Assembly: GCA_035273665.1 (NCBI GenBank)
Contig: DATEOW010000105.1
Location: 1 to 9,100, forward strand
Direction of reading: 5' to 3'
DNA length: 9,100 nt
From: DATEEW01 sp035273665
GTDB lineage: Bacteria > Pseudomonadota > Gammaproteobacteria > Burkholderiales > SG8-39
The notes below the pieces were generated by a model. The model ran no database searches. It worked only from the letters and a program-made list of their open reading frames with translations, and had not been told where the DNA came from. Numbering within the stretch: the first letter of the stretch is position 1; each line of letters opens with the position of its first letter. A program made the position numbers and the translations under genes. This document shows, piece after piece, positions 6,835-9,100 of the stretch.

Positions 6835-7920
6835 ATGCGCAAAATGAATGCACCGATCACAACCGCTCAACTCGCCGCACGTACGCTCGATGATCCGCGC
6901 TGGCAGGCCGTCCTCGCCCGCGATGCCGAAGCGGATGGGCGCTTTTACTACGCCGTACGGACGACCGGTGTCTATTGCCGGCCCTCGTGCAGCGCACGAC
7001 GCGCCAGGCCGGAAAATGTCAGCTTCCACCTCAGCTGCGCCGCGGCGGAAAAAGCGGGTTTCCGGCCCTGCAAACGGTGCCATCCTCACGCTGATTCGGT
7101 ACAGCAGAAAAATGCGGCGCTTATCGCGCGTGCGTGCCGCATCATCGAGCGCGCTGAGACGGCGCCCAAGCTCGACACGCTCGCCACGCAGCTCGGTCTG
7201 AGCCCTTATCACTTCCATCGTCAGTTCAAACAAAGTACCGGACTGACCCCGAAAGCTTACGCATTGAAGCAACGCGAACAGCGCCTGAGATCGGCGCTCG
7301 TAAGGAGCCGCACCGTTACCGAAGCGATATTCGATGCCGGCTACAACTCGCAAGGGCGCTTTTACGACAAAGCGAAAGCGGTTCTCGGGATGAAAGCGCG
7401 CGACTACCGTGCGGGCGGCCTGAACGCGCAAATCCGTTTCGCCGTGGCGCAATGCTCGCTGGGTGCGATTCTGGTTGCTCAAAGCGACAAAGGGATTTGC
7501 GCCATCGCATTGGGAGATGATCCGAATGCGCTCGTGCGTGAACTTCAAGATCGCTTCCCTAAAGCGGCCTTCGTTGGCGCCGATCGCAAATTCGAAAAAC
7601 TCGTTGCCCAGGTCATCGGCTTTGTCGAAGAACCGAAACTCGGCCTGAATTTACCGCTCGATTTACGCGGGACTGCGTTTCAGCAGCGGGTATGGCAAGC
7701 GCTACAAAAGATTCCGGCGGGAAAAACGCTTAGCTATACGGAAATCGCCAAACGTATCGGCTTGCCCACCGCAGTGCGCGCGGTTGCGAGCGCGTGCGCG
7801 GCAAACACCATTGCGGTGGCGATTCCCTGCCATCGCGTCGTGCGCACTGACGGCAGCCTGTCAGGTTATCGTTGGGGGGTGGAACGAAAACGGTCGCTGA
7901 TCGACCGCGAGGGTTCCTGA
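6835..7920 (+). CDS. ada: Ada: methylphosphotriester/O6-methylguanine-DNA methyltransferase and regulator
   Basis: A 361-residue full-length Ada with all three parts. The N-terminal zinc domain (about 15-90) carries the four ligands Cys48, Cys52, Cys79 and Cys82 in VYCRPSC and PCKRC; Cys48 corresponds to E. coli Cys38, which accepts methyl from phosphotriesters and switches Ada into an activator. An AraC-type helix-turn-helix region follows (about 95-195; LSPYHFHRQFKQSTGLTP). The C-terminal suicide methyltransferase (about 200-361) has the active site PCHRV (acceptor Cys332), RAVASACAAN before it and SGYRWG after it. It repairs O6-methylguanine and induces the adaptive response in the cytoplasm. 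ATG 6835 and ATG 6844 are both possible starts and neither has a clear ribosome site; the second gives spacing closer to E. coli. A candidate Ada box lies upstream. The 3' end overlaps the convergent DUF1287 gene by 55 bases. Confidence 0.96.
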   Translation: MRKMNAPITTAQLAARTLDDPRWQAVLARDAEADGRFYYAVRTTGVYCRPSCSARRARPENVSFHLSCAAAEKAGFRPCKRCHPHADSVQQKNAALIARACRIIERAETAPKLDTLATQLGLSPYHFHRQFKQSTGLTPKAYALKQREQRLRSALVRSRTVTEAIFDAGYNSQGRFYDKAKAVLGMKARDYRAGGLNAQIRFAVAQCSLGAILVAQSDKGICAIALGDDPNALVRELQDRFPKAAFVGADRKFEKLVAQVIGFVEEPKLGLNLPLDLRGTAFQQRVWQALQKIPAGKTLSYTEIAKRIGLPTAVRAVASACAANTIAVAIPCHRVVRTDGSLSGYRWGVERKRSLIDREGS

Positions 7921-8525
7921 GCATCGGCGCATGCCCCACGCAGCATCGTCGGTGAATAGCGGTAGTGGCCGGTGATCTCGTATGAAAACAAAACGTCCTC
8001 CTCCCGCGTACCCGCGCCGATGTTATGAATAACGAGCGGCGTGCCGGCATAACTTCGCTTGTCCGACACCAAACCGATATGCGGCACGCCTGATGCGAGC
8101 TGCCAGGTAACGATATCGCCGGGTTTATAGGCCGCGGTATCACGAGTGGGCCGTAGCTTCTGCCCATGTGCCGCAAAGAAAGTCTGCAGATTGGGCACCC
8201 GGCGATGATCGATATTCGAGTCCGGGCGAGTGAGACCCCACAGCTTCGGGTATCGCGCCCACGAGATCGCCATGTCCTCGTGCACCAGCGATTGCAAGTC
8301 CACACCGAAAACGCGGTAAGCGCGAATCAACACATCGGTGCAAACACCGCGTTCCGGTGACACATCGCCGTTTGGGTAACGCAAGTGACTGTATGCAGGA
8401 TCGTAAATGAGCGTAACGCCAATTTGTTGTCGCGCGGCGTTGACGAGGCAAGTGCCCGGCTCTTGTGCAAGCGCCGGGGATGCCGAAAAGAAGCAAAGCA
8501 ACACAACAAAGAACACGCGCTTCAT
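7866..8525 (-). CDS. DUF1287 family secreted protein (YijF-like)
   Basis: A 219-residue protein of the DUF1287 family, typified by E. coli YijF, of unknown biochemical role. A signal peptide is plain: KR, a hydrophobic run VFFVVLLCFF, then ASPALA followed by QE, so periplasmic export is expected. Family blocks are IYDPAYSHLRYPNGDV, RGVCTDVLIRAYRVFG, WGLTRPDSNIDHRRVPNL, YKPGDIVTWQL, GVPHIGLVSD, VIHNIGAG and ITGHYRY. Conserved Cys62 and His149 are spaced as in NlpC/P60-type cysteine peptidases or amidases, so cell-wall cleavage is conceivable but unproven. ATG 8525 follows AAAGG by about 6 bases; GTG 8528, one codon earlier, is less likely. It begins 10 bases after the stop of the 136-residue membrane protein, so the two are probably cotranscribed. 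About 30 residues beyond GHYRY are encoded partly opposite the 3' end of ada and look like a variable tail. Confidence 0.88.
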   Translation of the reverse strand: MKRVFFVVLLCFFSASPALAQEPGTCLVNAARQQIGVTLIYDPAYSHLRYPNGDVSPERGVCTDVLIRAYRVFGVDLQSLVHEDMAISWARYPKLWGLTRPDSNIDHRRVPNLQTFFAAHGQKLRPTRDTAAYKPGDIVTWQLASGVPHIGLVSDKRSYAGTPLVIHNIGAGTREEDVLFSYEITGHYRYSPTMLRGACADAQEPSRSISDRFRSTPQR

Positions 8526-8535
8526 CACCCGCCTT

Positions 8536-8946
8536 TCAAGTTGAAGGCGGCGGCGATTTATGCTTCAACTCGAACGCACGCACAATGACATACGCGATCA
8601 GTGCGAATACAAAGAACACCAACAGCAGCCAGGCGATGCCTTGAAGCGTCTCAATCACCGTTCGGTACACCTCCAAGATCCAACGCTCGGCCGTCAGCTC
8701 CAGGATTTCCGCTTTGGCGGCATACCGCGTCGGGCTGATGTAACGCTCCAGCTCCCATACACGCACGCCCTTGGAAATCCCCACGACATACATTGCGAAC
8801 TTCATGTACTGGAGCCAAGCAACGCTGATTTCGTCCGCAATAATGCGCTTGAGAATGCCCTGTATCGGTCCGGCGAAAATGCGCACCACCAAGAACGAAA
8901 CCATCAACGCGATGACAAAAGTGACCAGCAATAAGGCAAGGAACAT
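8536..8946 (-). CDS. Unrecognised membrane protein with two terminal helices
   Basis: A 136-residue protein I do not recognise. It has a hydrophobic helix at each end: about 2-24 (LALLLVTFVIALMVSFLVV) and about 103-124 (GIAWLLLVFFVFALIAYVIV). Between them lies an amphipathic middle of nearly 80 residues with alternating charged and hydrophobic positions, including RIIADEISVAWLQYMKFAMY and ELTAERWILEVYRTVIETL, probably helical. It ends in a short basic, proline-rich tail (ELKHKSPPPST). The likely topology puts both ends on the same side. ATG 8946 has AAGGGG 5 bases upstream, so expression is credible. It lies between a DUF167 gene (26-base gap) and the DUF1287 gene (10-base gap) on the same strand, suggesting one transcript. 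It is not YggT, despite sitting next to a YggU-type gene: it lacks the YggT repeat pattern as far as I can tell. No function is proposed. Confidence 0.8.
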   Translation of the reverse strand: MFLALLLVTFVIALMVSFLVVRIFAGPIQGILKRIIADEISVAWLQYMKFAMYVVGISKGVRVWELERYISPTRYAAKAEILELTAERWILEVYRTVIETLQGIAWLLLVFFVFALIAYVIVRAFELKHKSPPPST

Positions 8947-8972
8947 TCGAACCCCTTCGGTGAATGGCAGTT

Positions 8973-9100
8973 TTATTCGACTTCGATATGTACCAGTTTC
9001 AAACGTCCGGAAGCGCCGCTCTTAATCGACACAGCGGATTTCGGGCAATCGAATTTCTTGGCGATGATTTTAATCAGTTCTTCGTTGGCCTTGCCGTCAA
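8973..9100 (-). CDS. DUF167 (YggU-type) protein, C-terminal part (partial)
   Basis: The gene enters from the right edge; 42 codons up to the TAA at 8975-8973 are visible. The visible sequence begins DGKANEELIKIIAKKF, continues CPKSAVSIKSGASGRLKLV and ends HIEVE. The pattern DGKAN-x2-LI, then a helix, then SAVSIxSG, is characteristic of the DUF167/YggU family of small (about 100 residues), soluble proteins of unknown function. The ending is unusual: the family commonly has a Lys/Arg-rich SG-x-x-S-R-x-K motif, here SGASGRLK. It is the first visible gene of the leftward cluster; the membrane-protein gene begins 26 bases after its stop. The first half, including the start, is outside the window. 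Confidence 0.8.
   Translation of the reverse strand, partial: DGKANEELIKIIAKKFDCPKSAVSIKSGASGRLKLVHIEVE

Noticed and set aside
6831..6845. TAAAAT as the -10 box of ada, and the nearby GCGCAAA as an Ada box
   Set aside because: TAAAAT overlaps the ATG at 6835, and the AAT-to-GCAA spacing there is two bases where six are required.
1..9100. Mobile elements, CRISPR arrays, tRNA or rRNA genes, toxin-antitoxin or defence modules
   Set aside because: No transposase or integrase motifs, no regular repeats, no tRNA-like cloverleaf or rRNA stretches, and no recognisable defence genes were seen on either strand.

Overview
The window is a compact, moderately GC-rich stretch of a bacterial chromosome that looks proteobacterial, probably beta- or gammaproteobacterial. 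That placement is an inference from gene content: a type-2 PyrF, a Bcr/CflA transporter, a three-domain Ada, a DUF1287 protein and a DUF167 (YggU-type) protein. I see no rRNA, tRNA, transposase, integrase, CRISPR array or long repeat. It holds eleven protein genes, two of them cut by the window edges.

Layout from left to right: the 3' end of a uroporphyrinogen-III C-methyltransferase gene (+); an orphan asparagine-synthetase-like gene (-) that has lost the nucleophilic N-terminal Cys; a receiver-GGDEF protein (+) in which both domains are degenerate but the c-di-GMP I-site motif RxxD survives; an MgtC/SapB membrane protein (-); pyrF (+, TTG start); a Bcr/CflA-type MFS exporter (-); an endonuclease VIII-like DNA glycosylase (+); ada (+); then a leftward cluster, read 9100 to 7866, of DUF167 (partial), an unrecognised 136-residue protein with two membrane segments, and a secreted DUF1287 protein.

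The genes alternate in orientation, giving divergent promoter regions at 2022-2182, 3802-3909 and 5953-6025. Three convergent pairs overlap at their 3' ends: 261-291, 4747-4755 and 7866-7920. The fourth convergent pair, at 3077-3102, is separated by a hairpin. No gene-free stretch reaches 300 bases. Most of the window is housekeeping: tetrapyrrole and pyrimidine synthesis, DNA repair, envelope.

Two functional themes stand out. First, nei and ada sit in tandem as a DNA-repair pair, with a candidate Ada-binding site (AAT-N6-GCAA) between them. Second, the divergent pair at 261-3076 joins an atypical amide-bond-forming enzyme to a probably non-catalytic c-di-GMP-type regulator. No complete new system is evident. 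The best leads are that regulator, the Cys-less synthetase and the uncharacterised membrane protein.
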